Part shown: positions 36,004-45,174 of the stretch, one piece after another | Numbering within the stretch: the stretch's first letter is position 1 | How the letters are laid out: every line of letters begins with the position of its first letter | NCBI GenBank assembly: GCA_003170475.1 | Contig: PMZI01000079.1 | Span: 15,191-79,190, forward strand | Length of the DNA: 64,000 nt | From: Ignavibacteriota bacterium | GTDB taxonomy: Bacteria > Bacteroidota > Ignavibacteria > UBA10030 | Direction of reading: 5' to 3' | Translations under genes and position numbers: made by a program | Notes under the pieces: model-generated | Database searches by the model: none | The model's input: the letters and a program-made list of their open reading frames with translations, nothing else | Told to the model about the DNA's origin: nothing

Positions 36004-37185
36004 ATGGCAAACGATGTCGTCATCGTTAGTGCCTGCCGGACTGCTATTGGCTCATTTATGGGCTCACTCAGTTCTATGGCAGCACCGCGTCTTGGCTCAC
36101 TGGTTGTCGATGAGGCCGTGCGACGTTCGGGTATCAGGAAGACTGATATCGATGAGGTTATTCTCGGAAATGTGCTGACGGCGGGATTGGGTCAGGCGCC
36201 GGCACGACAGGCAGCGTTGTACGCAGGACTGCCGGATTCCGTGGAGTGTCTCACGATCAACAAGATGTGCGGTTCGGGACTCAAATCGGTGATGTTGGCG
36301 AGCCAGGCAATTGCTCTCGGTGATGCCGCGGTCATTGTGGCTGGTGGGATGGAAAGCATGTCGAACAGCCCGTACCTCCTTGAAAAAGCTCGGGAGGGTT
36401 ACAAGATGGGACATGGCAAGCTCATCGATTCGATGATTCGTGACGGTCTCTGGGATGTCTACAACGACTTCCATATGGGAAATGCGGCGGAGATTTGTGC
36501 GAAGGAATGCGCTATCCCCCGTGAGGCACAGGATGAATTCGCAATTAAAAGTTATAAGCGAGCACAGAGCGCAATCGCTGAAGGAAAGTTCAAGAACGAA
36601 ATCGTCCCGATTACGCTCAAGGGAAAACAAGGCGATACCATCATCGAGCAGGACGAGGAACCGTTCAGGACGAATTTTGAAAAGGTGCCAAAGTTGAAGC
36701 CGGCGTTTCAGCAGGATGGTACGGTGACTGCCGCCAATGCATCAAAGATCAATGATGGTGCAGCAGCCCTCGTTCTCATGTCAGCCGAGCGGGCAAAACA
36801 ACTCGGAGTGAAACCAATCGCTCGGGTCGTTGCTCACGGGTCTTCGGCGAAGAAACCTGAGTGGTTTACAACCGCTCCGGCGGATTCGATCGCCAAAGTG
36901 CTCAAAAAAGCCGGACTCAGTGTTCATGACATTGATTTGTTTGAGATCAATGAAGCGTTTGCAGTAGTATCGCTCGCTGTTCAAAAAATTGTCGGGATCG
37001 AGTCGGAAAAGCTTAATGTGAATGGCGGAGCTGTCGCGCTCGGTCATCCGATCGGTGCCAGTGGCGCCCGCATCCTGGTTACTTTGTTGCATGCCCTGCA
37101 GCAGCGAGGTGAAAAAAGAGGGATGGCGGCTATCTGTATCGGGGGCGGTGAGGCCAGCGCTCTTATTGTGGAAATGATGAACTGA
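36004..37185 (+). CDS. Acetyl-CoA C-acetyltransferase (thiolase)
   Basis: A 393-residue thiolase that condenses or cleaves acetoacetyl-CoA or longer ketoacyl-CoA. The acyl-accepting Cys89 lies in [34 protein letters not shown] and the second cysteine in [11 protein letters not shown] complete the active site. It opens a run with 3-hydroxyacyl-CoA dehydrogenase and acyl-CoA dehydrogenase. Degradative or biosynthetic direction cannot be told. The ATG giving [12 protein letters not shown] was chosen over an upstream TTG. Confidence 0.92.
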   Translation: MANDVVIVSACRTAIGSFMGSLSSMAAPRLGSLVVDEAVRRSGIRKTDIDEVILGNVLTAGLGQAPARQAALYAGLPDSVECLTINKMCGSGLKSVMLASQAIALGDAAVIVAGGMESMSNSPYLLEKAREGYKMGHGKLIDSMIRDGLWDVYNDFHMGNAAEICAKECAIPREAQDEFAIKSYKRAQSAIAEGKFKNEIVPITLKGKQGDTIIEQDEEPFRTNFEKVPKLKPAFQQDGTVTAANASKINDGAAALVLMSAERAKQLGVKPIARVVAHGSSAKKPEWFTTAPADSIAKVLKKAGLSVHDIDLFEINEAFAVVSLAVQKIVGIESEKLNVNGGAVALGHPIGASGARILVTLLHALQQRGEKRGMAAICIGGGEASALIVEMMN

Positions 37186-37226
37186 TCAGACTATGCAGAC
37201 AAAGTTTGTGGAAGAGGCAAAATAGT

Positions 37227-38096
37227 ATGAGCGCAGAGAAGAAGGCTGTCACGGTTGTTGGATCGGGAACCATGGGCAACGGCATCGCTCATGTCTTTGC
37301 CCAATTTGGTTATTCCGTAACGCTGTGCGATGTGAAGCAGGAGTTCCTTGATCGCGCCTTGAACATCATTCGGGGCAATCTCGATCGCCAACTGAAGAAG
37401 GGGACGATCACAGAGGAGCAAAAAGCCCAGACGTTTGGCAGAATCCATCCAACCCTGGACTTGCAGGGCGCGTCAAAAGGGGCCGATCTTGTGATTGAGG
37501 CGGCGACAGAAAACGAACAGCTCAAGAAGCAGCTCTTCAAGGATATCGACAAGTTTGCGCCTGCCGGCTGCATCATCGCTTCGAACACTTCCTCCATATC
37601 AATCACGGAACTTGCAGCGGTGACCTCACGTCCGGACAAGGTTATCGGCATGCACTTTATGAACCCCGTGCCAGTGATGAAACTGGTCGAAGTGATCCGA
37701 GGTCTTGCGACGTCGAACGAGACTTTTCAGACGATCAAGGCGTTATCGGAATCTCTCGAGAAAGTCCCGGTGGAAGTGAATGACTATCCGGGCTTTGTTT
37801 CAAATCGCGTGCTCCTCCCGATGCTCAACGAAGCGATGTACTGTGTTATGGAGGGAGTCGCAACACCTGAATCGATTGATACGGTGATGAAACTCGGAAT
37901 GAACCATCCGATGGGCCCACTCGCTCTTGCCGATTTCATTGGACTTGATGTGTGTCTCTCCATCATGGAAGTGCTTCACACGGGATTGGGAGACTCGAAG
38001 TATCGGGCTTGTCCGTTGTTGAAGAAGATGGTTGCTGCCGGCCATCTGGGTCGCAAGACCGGCAAAGGTTTCTACATCTATACAACTGGCTCATAA
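37227..38096 (+). CDS. 3-hydroxyacyl-CoA (3-hydroxybutyryl-CoA) dehydrogenase
   Basis: A 289-residue stand-alone NAD(P)-dependent dehydrogenase. The Rossmann motif [12 protein letters not shown] is N-terminal. [13 protein letters not shown], the catalytic His in [15 protein letters not shown], and [16 protein letters not shown] follow, then [15 protein letters not shown] and GRKTGKGFY at the end. This matches Hbd/PaaH enzymes acting on short-chain substrates. It lies 41 nt after the thiolase and 6 nt before the acyl-CoA dehydrogenase, suggesting one operon. Confidence 0.92.
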   Translation: MSAEKKAVTVVGSGTMGNGIAHVFAQFGYSVTLCDVKQEFLDRALNIIRGNLDRQLKKGTITEEQKAQTFGRIHPTLDLQGASKGADLVIEAATENEQLKKQLFKDIDKFAPAGCIIASNTSSISITELAAVTSRPDKVIGMHFMNPVPVMKLVEVIRGLATSNETFQTIKALSESLEKVPVEVNDYPGFVSNRVLLPMLNEAMYCVMEGVATPESIDTVMKLGMNHPMGPLALADFIGLDVCLSIMEVLHTGLGDSKYRACPLLKKMVAAGHLGRKTGKGFYIYTTGS

Positions 38097-38102
38097 CATC
38101 CT

Positions 38103-39245
38103 ATGAATTTTCATTTCTCAGAGACGCACCAGATGATTCGGGAGACTGCACGACAGTTTGCCCGGGAGGAATTGGCTCCCTTCGTCATCGAGAGAGACGA
38201 AAAGGAAGAGTTCCCCTATGAGAGCATTCGTAAAATGGGAGAGCTCGGATTCATGGGCATGATGGTTGCTGAGAAGTACGGAGGGGCCGGCCTGGATACC
38301 ATGTCGTATGTCCTCGCTCTGGAAGAGATCGGAAGAGTAGATGCGTCCGCATGTGTCATCATGTCTGTCAACAATTCGCTTGTGTGCTGGGGTCTTGACA
38401 CGCATGGCACAGAGGATCAGAAGCAACGGTATCTTCTTGATCTGGCCTCGGGGCGGAAGTTGGGGGCGTTTGCACTCTCTGAGCCCGAAGCGGGGAGTGA
38501 TGCGACAAACCAACGGACGACCGCGCGCCGTGACGGCGACTTCTATATCATCAATGGCACGAAGAATTTTATAACCAACGGATCAAACGCCGATGTCGTG
38601 CTGGTGATCGCCGCAACTGATAAAACCAAAGGGTCGAAGGGAATCAGTGCATTCATCGTTGAGAAAGGGATGCCAGGGTTCGCTGTGGCGAAGAAAGAGA
38701 AGAAGATGGGGATCAGGAGCTCTGATACAGTCTCACTTGCGTTCGAAGACTGCAGGGTACCCCTTGCCAATCGAATCGGGGAAGAAGGGTTCGGTATAAA
38801 GTTCGCCTTAAAGACACTTGACGGGGGGAGAATCGGGATAGCGACCCAAGCTCTTGCGATCGCAGAGGCTTCGCTTGAAGCAGCACTCAAATACAGCCAT
38901 GAGCGGAAGGCATTTGATCGTCCGATTGCCGAACTACAGGCTATGCAATTCAAGCTCGCAGAAATGTCCACAAACATCGAGGTGGCCCGTTCTCTGATAC
39001 TGAACGCGGCGTGCTTGAAGGATAGAAAGCAGCCGTTTGGTTCAGCTGCGGCGATGGCAAAACTCTTTGCTTCGAAAATCGCCGTTCAATGCGCTCTTGA
39101 ATCGATGCAGATCCACGGGGGGTACGGCTACATGCGTGAGTACCACGTGGAGAGATTTCTGCGCGATTCAAAAATTACTGAAATATATGAGGGAACTTCT
39201 GAAATTCAGAAAATTGTGATTTCTCGCGCTCTGCTGCAGTCATAG
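38103..39245 (+). CDS. Acyl-CoA dehydrogenase, short-chain type
   Basis: A 380-residue flavoenzyme introducing the 2,3 double bond in acyl-CoA. Seen are AEKYGGAGLD, the FAD-contacting FALSEPEAGSDA, the central beta domain, ERKAFDRPI, QIHGGYGYMREY, and the catalytic base in ITEIYEGTSEIQ, placed as in butyryl-CoA dehydrogenases. Together with the two upstream enzymes it gives three of four beta-oxidation steps; an enoyl-CoA hydratase and electron-transfer flavoprotein are not in the window. A strong terminator follows. Confidence 0.93.
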   Translation: MNFHFSETHQMIRETARQFAREELAPFVIERDEKEEFPYESIRKMGELGFMGMMVAEKYGGAGLDTMSYVLALEEIGRVDASACVIMSVNNSLVCWGLDTHGTEDQKQRYLLDLASGRKLGAFALSEPEAGSDATNQRTTARRDGDFYIINGTKNFITNGSNADVVLVIAATDKTKGSKGISAFIVEKGMPGFAVAKKEKKMGIRSSDTVSLAFEDCRVPLANRIGEEGFGIKFALKTLDGGRIGIATQALAIAEASLEAALKYSHERKAFDRPIAELQAMQFKLAEMSTNIEVARSLILNAACLKDRKQPFGSAAAMAKLFASKIAVQCALESMQIHGGYGYMREYHVERFLRDSKITEIYEGTSEIQKIVISRALLQS

Positions 39246-39270
39246 GATACCGGGTTCATTTCACTACTTG

Positions 39271-39296
39271 AAAGGCGACGGTTCTGTCGCCTTTTT
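39271..39296 (+). terminator. Rho-independent terminator
   Basis: Perfect 9-bp stem AAAGGCGAC / GTCGCCTTT with a 6-nt loop and a T5 run, ending the acyl-CoA operon. Confidence 0.88.
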
Positions 39297-39319
39297 CGTT
39301 ATGCAGCAGGGCGGTTGAT

Positions 39320-39454
39320 TTGGAGCACAAGATCATATTAATGATGTTCGCAAATTTCGTTGGTTGGATTGATCGGCTAGCCGTGTCCTTGTTTTTGCTG
39401 GCAACTTTTGCTACAATGCTCGTGAACTTCTTTATTGGAATCGTGCAAGCGTAA
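39320..39454 (+). CDS. Possible small membrane protein (44 residues)
   Basis: A short open frame with TTG start (or 37 residues from ATG at 39341) in the 300-nt gap before lemA. It encodes a short charged head (MEHK), an amphipathic part containing WIDR, and a hydrophobic span (AVSLFLLATFATMLV) suited to one membrane helix. No clear ribosome site is seen, and a promoter candidate lies inside it. It could be a real envelope microprotein or chance; the rest of the gap shows nothing else. Confidence 0.25.
   Translation: MEHKIILMMFANFVGWIDRLAVSLFLLATFATMLVNFFIGIVQA
39389..39417 (+). promoter_or_regulatory. Candidate promoter of the lemA cluster
   Basis: TTGTTT, 17-nt spacer, TACAAT (39412-39417). 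The predicted start near 39424 would give a 180-nt leader to lemA. Confidence 0.4.
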
Positions 39455-39604
39455 GAGTTTCAATGCACGATGCAAATTCTTCAGAACAGTCCTTCTGCAG
39501 CAACAAGGTGCCGATACGCTCGTAACAGGCAATAGTCCCTGAGCGGAATTGGGGCTTCGGGACACCAAGGGAGTATTTATTTCAAACATAACGGGAGCAA
39601 GAGC

Positions 39605-40210
39605 ATGAATCGAACATTAGCTATTACGTTGGGGGTCATTGGAGCAATCGTTTTGGTAGTCTTGCTTGCTGTCGGCTGGGGAGTCTCGACGTACAACCGG
39701 ATTGTCTCGGCAGAAGAGGGTGTGAAATCCGGTTGGAGCCAGGTAGAAAATCAGTATCAACGGCGGTACGATCTCATTCCGAATCTGGTGGAGACGGTGA
39801 AAGGCTACGCCAAGCAGGAAAAAGAGGTTTTGGAAGGGGTCACCAATGCGAGATCGCGTGTCGGACAGTTGAGCGTAACTCCAGAAGTTCTCAACGATCC
39901 AAAGGCTTTCGCCAAATTCCAGCAAGCGCAAGACGGGCTGAGTTCGGCCTTGTCTCGATTGTTGGTCGTGACGGAAAACTATCCGCAATTGAAATCCAAC
40001 GAGAACTTTCTGGCCTTGCAGCAACAGTTGGAAGGCACCGAGAATCGTATTTCAGTTGAGCGGAAGAGATTCAACGAGACGGTCCAGTCATTTAATGTTA
40101 CCATCCGGCGTTTCCCAGCCTCTTTTATCGCGTCTATGAGTGGATTCAAAGAGAAGTCATACTTCTCAGCGGCCGCTGGTTCGGATCAGGCGCCAAAAGT
40201 AAACTTCTAA
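39605..40210 (+). CDS. lemA: LemA family protein
   Basis: A 201-residue membrane protein with one N-terminal helix (about residues 5-28) and a long helical-bundle domain facing away from it. The family blocks YNRIVSAEEGVKSGWSQVENQYQRRYDLIPNLVETVKGYA, here given only as a region (about 30-70), and RFNETVQSFN and FKEKSYF are clear. LemA function is unresolved, but it is repeatedly found next to TPM-domain proteins, as here (10 nt upstream of one). It opens a tightly packed run reaching the nitrilase gene. Confidence 0.93.
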   Translation: MNRTLAITLGVIGAIVLVVLLAVGWGVSTYNRIVSAEEGVKSGWSQVENQYQRRYDLIPNLVETVKGYAKQEKEVLEGVTNARSRVGQLSVTPEVLNDPKAFAKFQQAQDGLSSALSRLLVVTENYPQLKSNENFLALQQQLEGTENRISVERKRFNETVQSFNVTIRRFPASFIASMSGFKEKSYFSAAAGSDQAPKVNF

Positions 40211-40219
40211 GGAAGAGCC

Positions 40220-40981
40220 ATGATAAAAGTTCGGATTTCTGTACTGTTCCTCTTGTTGATGCTGAGCCTGGTGAGTGTCTTTGCACAACGCGAGGTGCCG
40301 ATCCTGCAACAGCGTGTCACCGACTTCACGAACACGTTGACCTACAATGATTGGCGGTCACTGGAGACGAGACTGAAAGTGTATGAAGACTCGACGTCTA
40401 CACAGATTGCGATCGTGCTCTTGAACTCTCTTGACGGGGCGGACATCTTCGACTACGCGATGAAGGTTTTCGATGAGAACAAGATCGGCGCAAAGTCAAA
40501 GAACAATGGCGTACTTATTGTTGTCGCCAAGGATGATCACAAGATCCGTATTACCGTTGGGTACGGTCTGGAGGGAGTCTTGACAGATGCTCTCACGACG
40601 CAAATCATGGAACGGGATATCAAGCCATACTTTAAGGCGAATAATTATTACGGTGGCTTATCATCAGGCGTGTCCTCGATTATTGCGGCCACCGCGGGTG
40701 AATATAAGGTGCAGTCCAGGGGCAAGAATGCGCCCGTGATCTCCGTGATCTTGGTGATGATATTCTTTGGAATCATGGGGGCGTTTGTTCTTCCGTTCCT
40801 GGCCGGACGCAGACGGTTTGTGATTGGCTCCGGAGGATCGATGTATGGATCCGGTTGGGGTTGGCCTTATGGCGGTTCTGGCAGTGGGGGTGGATTTAGC
40901 GGCGGTTCATTTGGAGGAGGTGGGGGATGGAGTGGGGGCGGCGGTATGAGTGGTGGCGGCGGTGCGACGGGCAGCTGGTAA
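40220..40981 (+). CDS. TPM-domain protein with Gly-rich tail
   Basis: A 253-residue exported membrane protein. A signal peptide (cleavage near FAQ, residue 22) is followed by the TPM domain (about 25-160), including TDFTNTLT, STSTQIAIVLL, KNNGVLIVVAKDDHKIRI and VGYGLEGVLTD. A membrane helix (about 170-193) and a long Gly/Ser-rich tail come next, the standard YgcG-like layout. TPM domains have been linked to photosystem II repair and phosphatase activity in plants; the bacterial role is open. It pairs with LemA upstream. Confidence 0.9.
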   Translation: MIKVRISVLFLLLMLSLVSVFAQREVPILQQRVTDFTNTLTYNDWRSLETRLKVYEDSTSTQIAIVLLNSLDGADIFDYAMKVFDENKIGAKSKNNGVLIVVAKDDHKIRITVGYGLEGVLTDALTTQIMERDIKPYFKANNYYGGLSSGVSSIIAATAGEYKVQSRGKNAPVISVILVMIFFGIMGAFVLPFLAGRRRFVIGSGGSMYGSGWGWPYGGSGSGGGFSGGSFGGGGGWSGGGGMSGGGGATGSW

Positions 40982-40990
40982 GAACACATC

Positions 40991-43531
40991 GTGTCAGACA
41001 ACGGAATTCCACGGAAAGTCAATCTCTTCTCTGTGAGTCCAACTTCTCCATCATATGGCAGGGGAAATCGCACTCAGGCGCGAAAGACCTCCACCATTCG
41101 ACATCTCGCGAAGCGTCAGAAACATCCGACGACGACTTCGTTTCCTCTGCGTGCATTTGAATCAGCCTTCACTCTGTCAATGGTTCCGATGATCATCGCT
41201 GATCGGAACGGACAATGTATCGAGGCCAATGACCATGCGGCGAAGCTCATCCATATGCGCAGAAGTGCGCTACTCAGAAAACAACTTGACGACGTATTCG
41301 AACTTCCACCTCCGGCTCCCGGGGGCAGTATACAGACGCGCCTGCTGGGAGGAGAGATTCTCGATGTCGAGGTTCGTGTCAGGCAGAAAGATGCTTCGCC
41401 GGTGCGTCTGCGACTGCGTGCGAACGGGCTCGAACATGACCTCTGGCTGATCAGCCTCACGCGTATTCCGGACCCCGGCACAAAGGCTCATAACACCTGG
41501 CACCCTTCAGGCAGCAACGCGTTGCTGGAAGAGTTCTTTCCCCTTCCGTGGGGAAATGAGGACACTGATTTTGAAGCGCTCTTTCAACATTCGCCCTACG
41601 GGATCTGTATTCTCCAGAACGACCGCATCGAGGTGATCAATCCCACTTTTTGTAAGCTTCTCGGATATCGTTCCAGCGACGAAATCGTGGGAAAGGAAAT
41701 GAGAGATTTTCTCGATGAAGGATCCAGGATGTTCTTTTCTCTTCTGCAACATCGGGTCTATCGTGGTGAGGCAGTACCGACACGGTTCGAGACGCGGATG
41801 ATGCGGCAGGGAGGCTCAACACTTGACGTCGAGACTTCATTCGCGCACATTTGGTACAAGGGAGCCCCTGCGCTCAACCTTTCGATCAACGATATTACCG
41901 ACCGTAAGGAATTGGAGAAACGGCTCACCGATTCGGAGAGTCTGCTGCGCAATGTGGTCAATTCGATGGTGGATGCCCTTGTCATCACCGACCTGCAGGG
42001 GAAAGTTCTCGACGTGAACGATGAGTTTCAACGATTCACTGGATTTTCCCGACGTGAAGCTTTCGGAGCTGAGATTCCCTATCCGTGGGTTCCTGAGGAG
42101 GATCTTCGATCCTATATTGGTTGGCTTGAGAAATTGCGCGAAAACAACGTGCTGAGGGACTTTGACATCACGTGGTTGCGCAAGGGAGGCGACCGTATCG
42201 CAGTGAGCTTGAACACGACGCTGCTTCGGAACGCCGGCGGGGAACCTGTTCTGATGGTCAACATCGCCAGAGATATCAGCGAGCGTCAGGCGTCACGCGA
42301 AGAACTCAGCCGTCAGCTGCAGCGGCTCCAGGTCCTCTACGATTTCAGTAGTGCGTTGACGAATTCCCTCGATTCCGGCGAGATTGCCCGGACGACGTAT
42401 CAGCAACTGGTCAAGGTTCTCCCGATTGATACGTTTTTCATCGACTTGTATGACGGGGAACGCAAGGAGGTCGTGCCCATTTTCGCGGTGGAGAGCATCG
42501 GCGGAAAGCGTCTCGAAATACCCGTCCGAATTGCCCCCATTGCTCTTGATCGATCTCTGACGAAAGCAAAAGTGATTTCCTCCCGGAAGCCGATGCTCGA
42601 GTTGCGGGACGGCATTCAGCAAGTCCTCAGCCAGGGGGGCATTCCTGCTGAGCGGTCGTTTGCCTCGACGATGACAGTGCCGATGGTATCCAAGCAGAAG
42701 ACCATCGGAGTACTCTCTGTGCATTCATCAAAAGCTAAGGCGTACTCAGACGAGCATCTGACGCTGGTTCAGAGTATTGCGCATCTGGCCGGGCTCGCAA
42801 TTGAAAAGGCTCAGCTCTATCAAGAGACAATACGGAAGTCGCAGGAGATCGAAGCACGGAATAAAGAGCTCGACGATTTTACCTATGTTGTTTCTCATGA
42901 CTTGAAGGAACCGCTTATCAGCGTCGAAGGATATGCGAAAATGATGCGTGCGGAGTATCAGCAATCGCTCGACGAGACGGGTAGGGAGTATCTTCAAGCC
43001 GTCGTCGATTCCTGTTCTCACATGAAGCGCTTGATCGACGACTTGCTCCTCCTCTCGCGTGTGAGCAAAGTCTCTGAAAATCGGACAATGGTTTCTCTTT
43101 CTGGTGTTATGAGGGATGTGGTGGAGGAACTTCAGTTCTCAATTCGTGAAAAGAAAGCGCAGATCGTGGTTCAGCAAGATCTCCCAAGCGTTTCCGCAGT
43201 CGACACTCATCTGCGAATTGTGTTGCGCAATCTTGTGGCAAATGCCTTAAAATTCTGCGAGAAACCGATTCCTCGTATCGAAGTCGGAGCGATACTCACC
43301 CCGGAAGGAACGACGATTTTCGTGAAAGACAATGGAATCGGCATCGAGGAGGCGCATTTCGAGAAAATTTTCCTCATCTTTCAACGCCTCCACAAGAAAG
43401 ACGAATATGAAGGAGTGGGAGCAGGTCTCACCATTGTAAAGAAAATTATCGAGTCGCACGGGGGAAAGATCTGGGTCGAGTCAACGGTTGGCCAGGGATC
43501 AACGTTTTATTTCACCATACCGAGAGTCTAG
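40991..43531 (+). CDS. PAS-PAS-PAS-GAF sensor histidine kinase
   Basis: An 846-residue kinase without clear membrane helices. Three PAS-like segments (about 55-155, 195-310 and 315-435; the last two end in DITDRKELE and DISERQASRE) precede a GAF domain (about 445-600). The dimerisation box has phospho-accepting His636 in VVSHDLKEPL. The ATPase domain has N-box NLVANALKF, DNGIGIEE and GVGAGLTIVKKI. The HDLKEPL type resembles phytochrome-related kinases, often paired with small Rcp1-like receivers such as the next gene. The start is GTG, 9 nt after the TPM stop. Its signal is unknown. Confidence 0.9.
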   Translation: MSDNGIPRKVNLFSVSPTSPSYGRGNRTQARKTSTIRHLAKRQKHPTTTSFPLRAFESAFTLSMVPMIIADRNGQCIEANDHAAKLIHMRRSALLRKQLDDVFELPPPAPGGSIQTRLLGGEILDVEVRVRQKDASPVRLRLRANGLEHDLWLISLTRIPDPGTKAHNTWHPSGSNALLEEFFPLPWGNEDTDFEALFQHSPYGICILQNDRIEVINPTFCKLLGYRSSDEIVGKEMRDFLDEGSRMFFSLLQHRVYRGEAVPTRFETRMMRQGGSTLDVETSFAHIWYKGAPALNLSINDITDRKELEKRLTDSESLLRNVVNSMVDALVITDLQGKVLDVNDEFQRFTGFSRREAFGAEIPYPWVPEEDLRSYIGWLEKLRENNVLRDFDITWLRKGGDRIAVSLNTTLLRNAGGEPVLMVNIARDISERQASREELSRQLQRLQVLYDFSSALTNSLDSGEIARTTYQQLVKVLPIDTFFIDLYDGERKEVVPIFAVESIGGKRLEIPVRIAPIALDRSLTKAKVISSRKPMLELRDGIQQVLSQGGIPAERSFASTMTVPMVSKQKTIGVLSVHSSKAKAYSDEHLTLVQSIAHLAGLAIEKAQLYQETIRKSQEIEARNKELDDFTYVVSHDLKEPLISVEGYAKMMRAEYQQSLDETGREYLQAVVDSCSHMKRLIDDLLLLSRVSKVSENRTMVSLSGVMRDVVEELQFSIREKKAQIVVQQDLPSVSAVDTHLRIVLRNLVANALKFCEKPIPRIEVGAILTPEGTTIFVKDNGIGIEEAHFEKIFLIFQRLHKKDEYEGVGAGLTIVKKIIESHGGKIWVESTVGQGSTFYFTIPRV

Positions 43532-43540
43532 GGGGAAACA

Positions 43541-43981
43541 TTGGAGCCAGTGGAGGGATCGCTCAGGATTCTGCTGATCGACGACAATCACGATCACGCC
43601 AAAATTCTGCAATGGGCGTTCAAGAAGACAGGACGCAAGGATGAGTTTACGTACTTCGATGACGGAAGCAGCGCGCTTCAGTACTTGAAGTCTGCGAACA
43701 ACGGAGCAAACGTTAGGCCCGATTTGATTTTTCTTGACCTCAACTTGCCACGTCTCGACGGTCGTGAAGTTCTCCGCCTCCTGAAATCCGAAGAGGACAC
43801 AAAGGCAATTCCGGTGATCATCGTCAGCAGTTCTGAGAGGGAAGAAGATGTGCGCAAAGCCTATGAACTTGGGGCAAGCAGTTATCTGTCCAAGTCGACT
43901 CTTCTGAATGATGTGAATCCCGTTCTTCAGACGATCCAAGCGTACTGGGGTTCGGCGGCGAAACTCCCTAATAGAAAATAG
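43541..43981 (+). CDS. Single-domain response regulator (Rcp1-like)
   Basis: A 146-residue stand-alone receiver. The acidic pair Asp14-Asp15 (LLIDDNHDH), phospho-acceptor Asp66 (IFLDLNLPRLDG), the Ser/Thr switch in VSSSERE and the lysine in YLSKS are present. The extended loop before the Asp (SANNGANVRPDL) is typical of Rcp1-type partners of HDLKEPL kinases. With no output domain it likely relays phosphate or binds a partner. The TTG start follows a G-rich site, 9 nt after the kinase. Confidence 0.9.
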   Translation: MEPVEGSLRILLIDDNHDHAKILQWAFKKTGRKDEFTYFDDGSSALQYLKSANNGANVRPDLIFLDLNLPRLDGREVLRLLKSEEDTKAIPVIIVSSSEREEDVRKAYELGASSYLSKSTLLNDVNPVLQTIQAYWGSAAKLPNRK

Positions 43982-43984
43982 CTC

Positions 43985-44662
43985 ATGAATCCAGGAAATC
44001 ATATTACCGTCCTTCTGGTGGAAGACAATATTGACTTCGCCAAATTGGTAAGGATATACCTCGGCAGATTCGAAGAAGCAGAGATTGAAATCATCTGGAA
44101 GGAAAACGGACCGGATGGCATTGAAGAAGCGGTGCACAATCCGAAGATTGATGCTATCCTGATGGATTACTTTTTGCCCGGAATGAATGGATTGGAGATT
44201 ACGCGGGCGTTGAAGGAGAAGAATATCGACATCCCGGTGGTGTTCCTGACCGTGAACAAGGATATGAATCTGGCTGTCGAAGTCATGAAACTGGGTGTGC
44301 AGGACTATCTTGTAAAAGAGGAAATCAGTACTCCGATCTTGCCGAAGACGATCCTCACCGTGGTTGAGAAGCGGAAGTTTCAGAGAGAGGTCGCGGAACT
44401 TGAGATCAGGCAGAAGCGATTGGAGGCGATGCAGGAGATGATTGTGGGGATCACCAGCGAGATCAGCTCTCCCCTGGGCGCGATGAAAGAAATCGCCGAC
44501 GCCCTTATCCGGCGGGGGGGATCAGAGAAGAGTTCGAAATATCTGTGGATTATACGCGAAAATGTGGAACGGATCGAATCAAAAATGGAGAAGCTGTTGA
44601 ATCTCAAAGAGGACAAGACCGTTCAGTACATCAAAGATATCAAAATGATTGACCTGTCATGA
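43985..44662 (+). CDS. Response regulator fused to a His-less DHp-like domain
   Basis: A 225-residue protein. The N-terminal receiver is intact: Glu13-Asp14, Asp61 in MDYFLPGMNG, Thr89 and Lys111. The C-terminal part (about 128-225) looks like a histidine-kinase dimerisation helix pair, EMIVGITSEISSPLGAM. Ser158 occupies the position of the phosphorylated His (normally SHEI), and there is no ATPase domain. It probably dimerises through this pseudo-DHp and may dock to or modulate the upstream kinase. It starts 4 nt after the first receiver. The alternative, a degraded hybrid kinase, is less likely because the frame ends cleanly. Confidence 0.82.
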   Translation: MNPGNHITVLLVEDNIDFAKLVRIYLGRFEEAEIEIIWKENGPDGIEEAVHNPKIDAILMDYFLPGMNGLEITRALKEKNIDIPVVFLTVNKDMNLAVEVMKLGVQDYLVKEEISTPILPKTILTVVEKRKFQREVAELEIRQKRLEAMQEMIVGITSEISSPLGAMKEIADALIRRGGSEKSSKYLWIIRENVERIESKMEKLLNLKEDKTVQYIKDIKMIDLS

Positions 44663-44670
44663 GGTGATGC

Positions 44671-45126
44671 TTGGCGAACCTTGTCAGAAAATTTCTTTCC
44701 AAACAGGATTTGATGGATGTCGAAACTGCGATCAAGGAAGCGGAAACGCGGACAGCAGGCGAAATCCGAGTTGCGATTCGGCAAAAACGCTCGAAGAAGG
44801 AGAAATCGCTCACGGTGGAGCAGTTGGCGCGGCACGAATTCGTTCACCTGGGGATGATGAAAACGGTGGATCGTACAGGAATCTTGATCTTCCTCCTCCT
44901 CGAAGCGAAAGAGTTCTTTATTTTAGCAGACGAACACATTAATCAGAAGGTCGCACCCCGATCGTGGGATTCGGTGGCCGAAGCCATGGCAGGACGATTC
45001 GCGAAAAAGGAGTTCCGTCAAGGTCTTTTGGATGCCGTTCGTTCCCTGGGAGAGCATCTTGCCGCACACTTTCCAGCAAAGGCGGGCGACAAAAATGAAC
45101 TTTCGAACAAGGTCGACATTTCTTAA
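44671..45126 (+). CDS. Short TPM-domain protein
   Basis: A 151-residue protein with the TPM fold but no signal peptide: an N-terminal helix pair (LSKQDLMDVETAIKEAE), GEIRVAIR strand, a hydrophobic ILIFLLLEAKEFFILAD centre and a C-terminal helical part. It resembles the second TPM protein type often found beside LemA. TTG is the likely start, preceded by GAGGTG. It closes the LemA/TPM/two-component run, so two TPM proteins bracket the signalling genes. Confidence 0.75.
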   Translation: MANLVRKFLSKQDLMDVETAIKEAETRTAGEIRVAIRQKRSKKEKSLTVEQLARHEFVHLGMMKTVDRTGILIFLLLEAKEFFILADEHINQKVAPRSWDSVAEAMAGRFAKKEFRQGLLDAVRSLGEHLAAHFPAKAGDKNELSNKVDIS

Positions 45127-45174
45127 CGGTGCCTTCCGCATCATACTACCGAATCCGTTGATCGAATATTCCCT

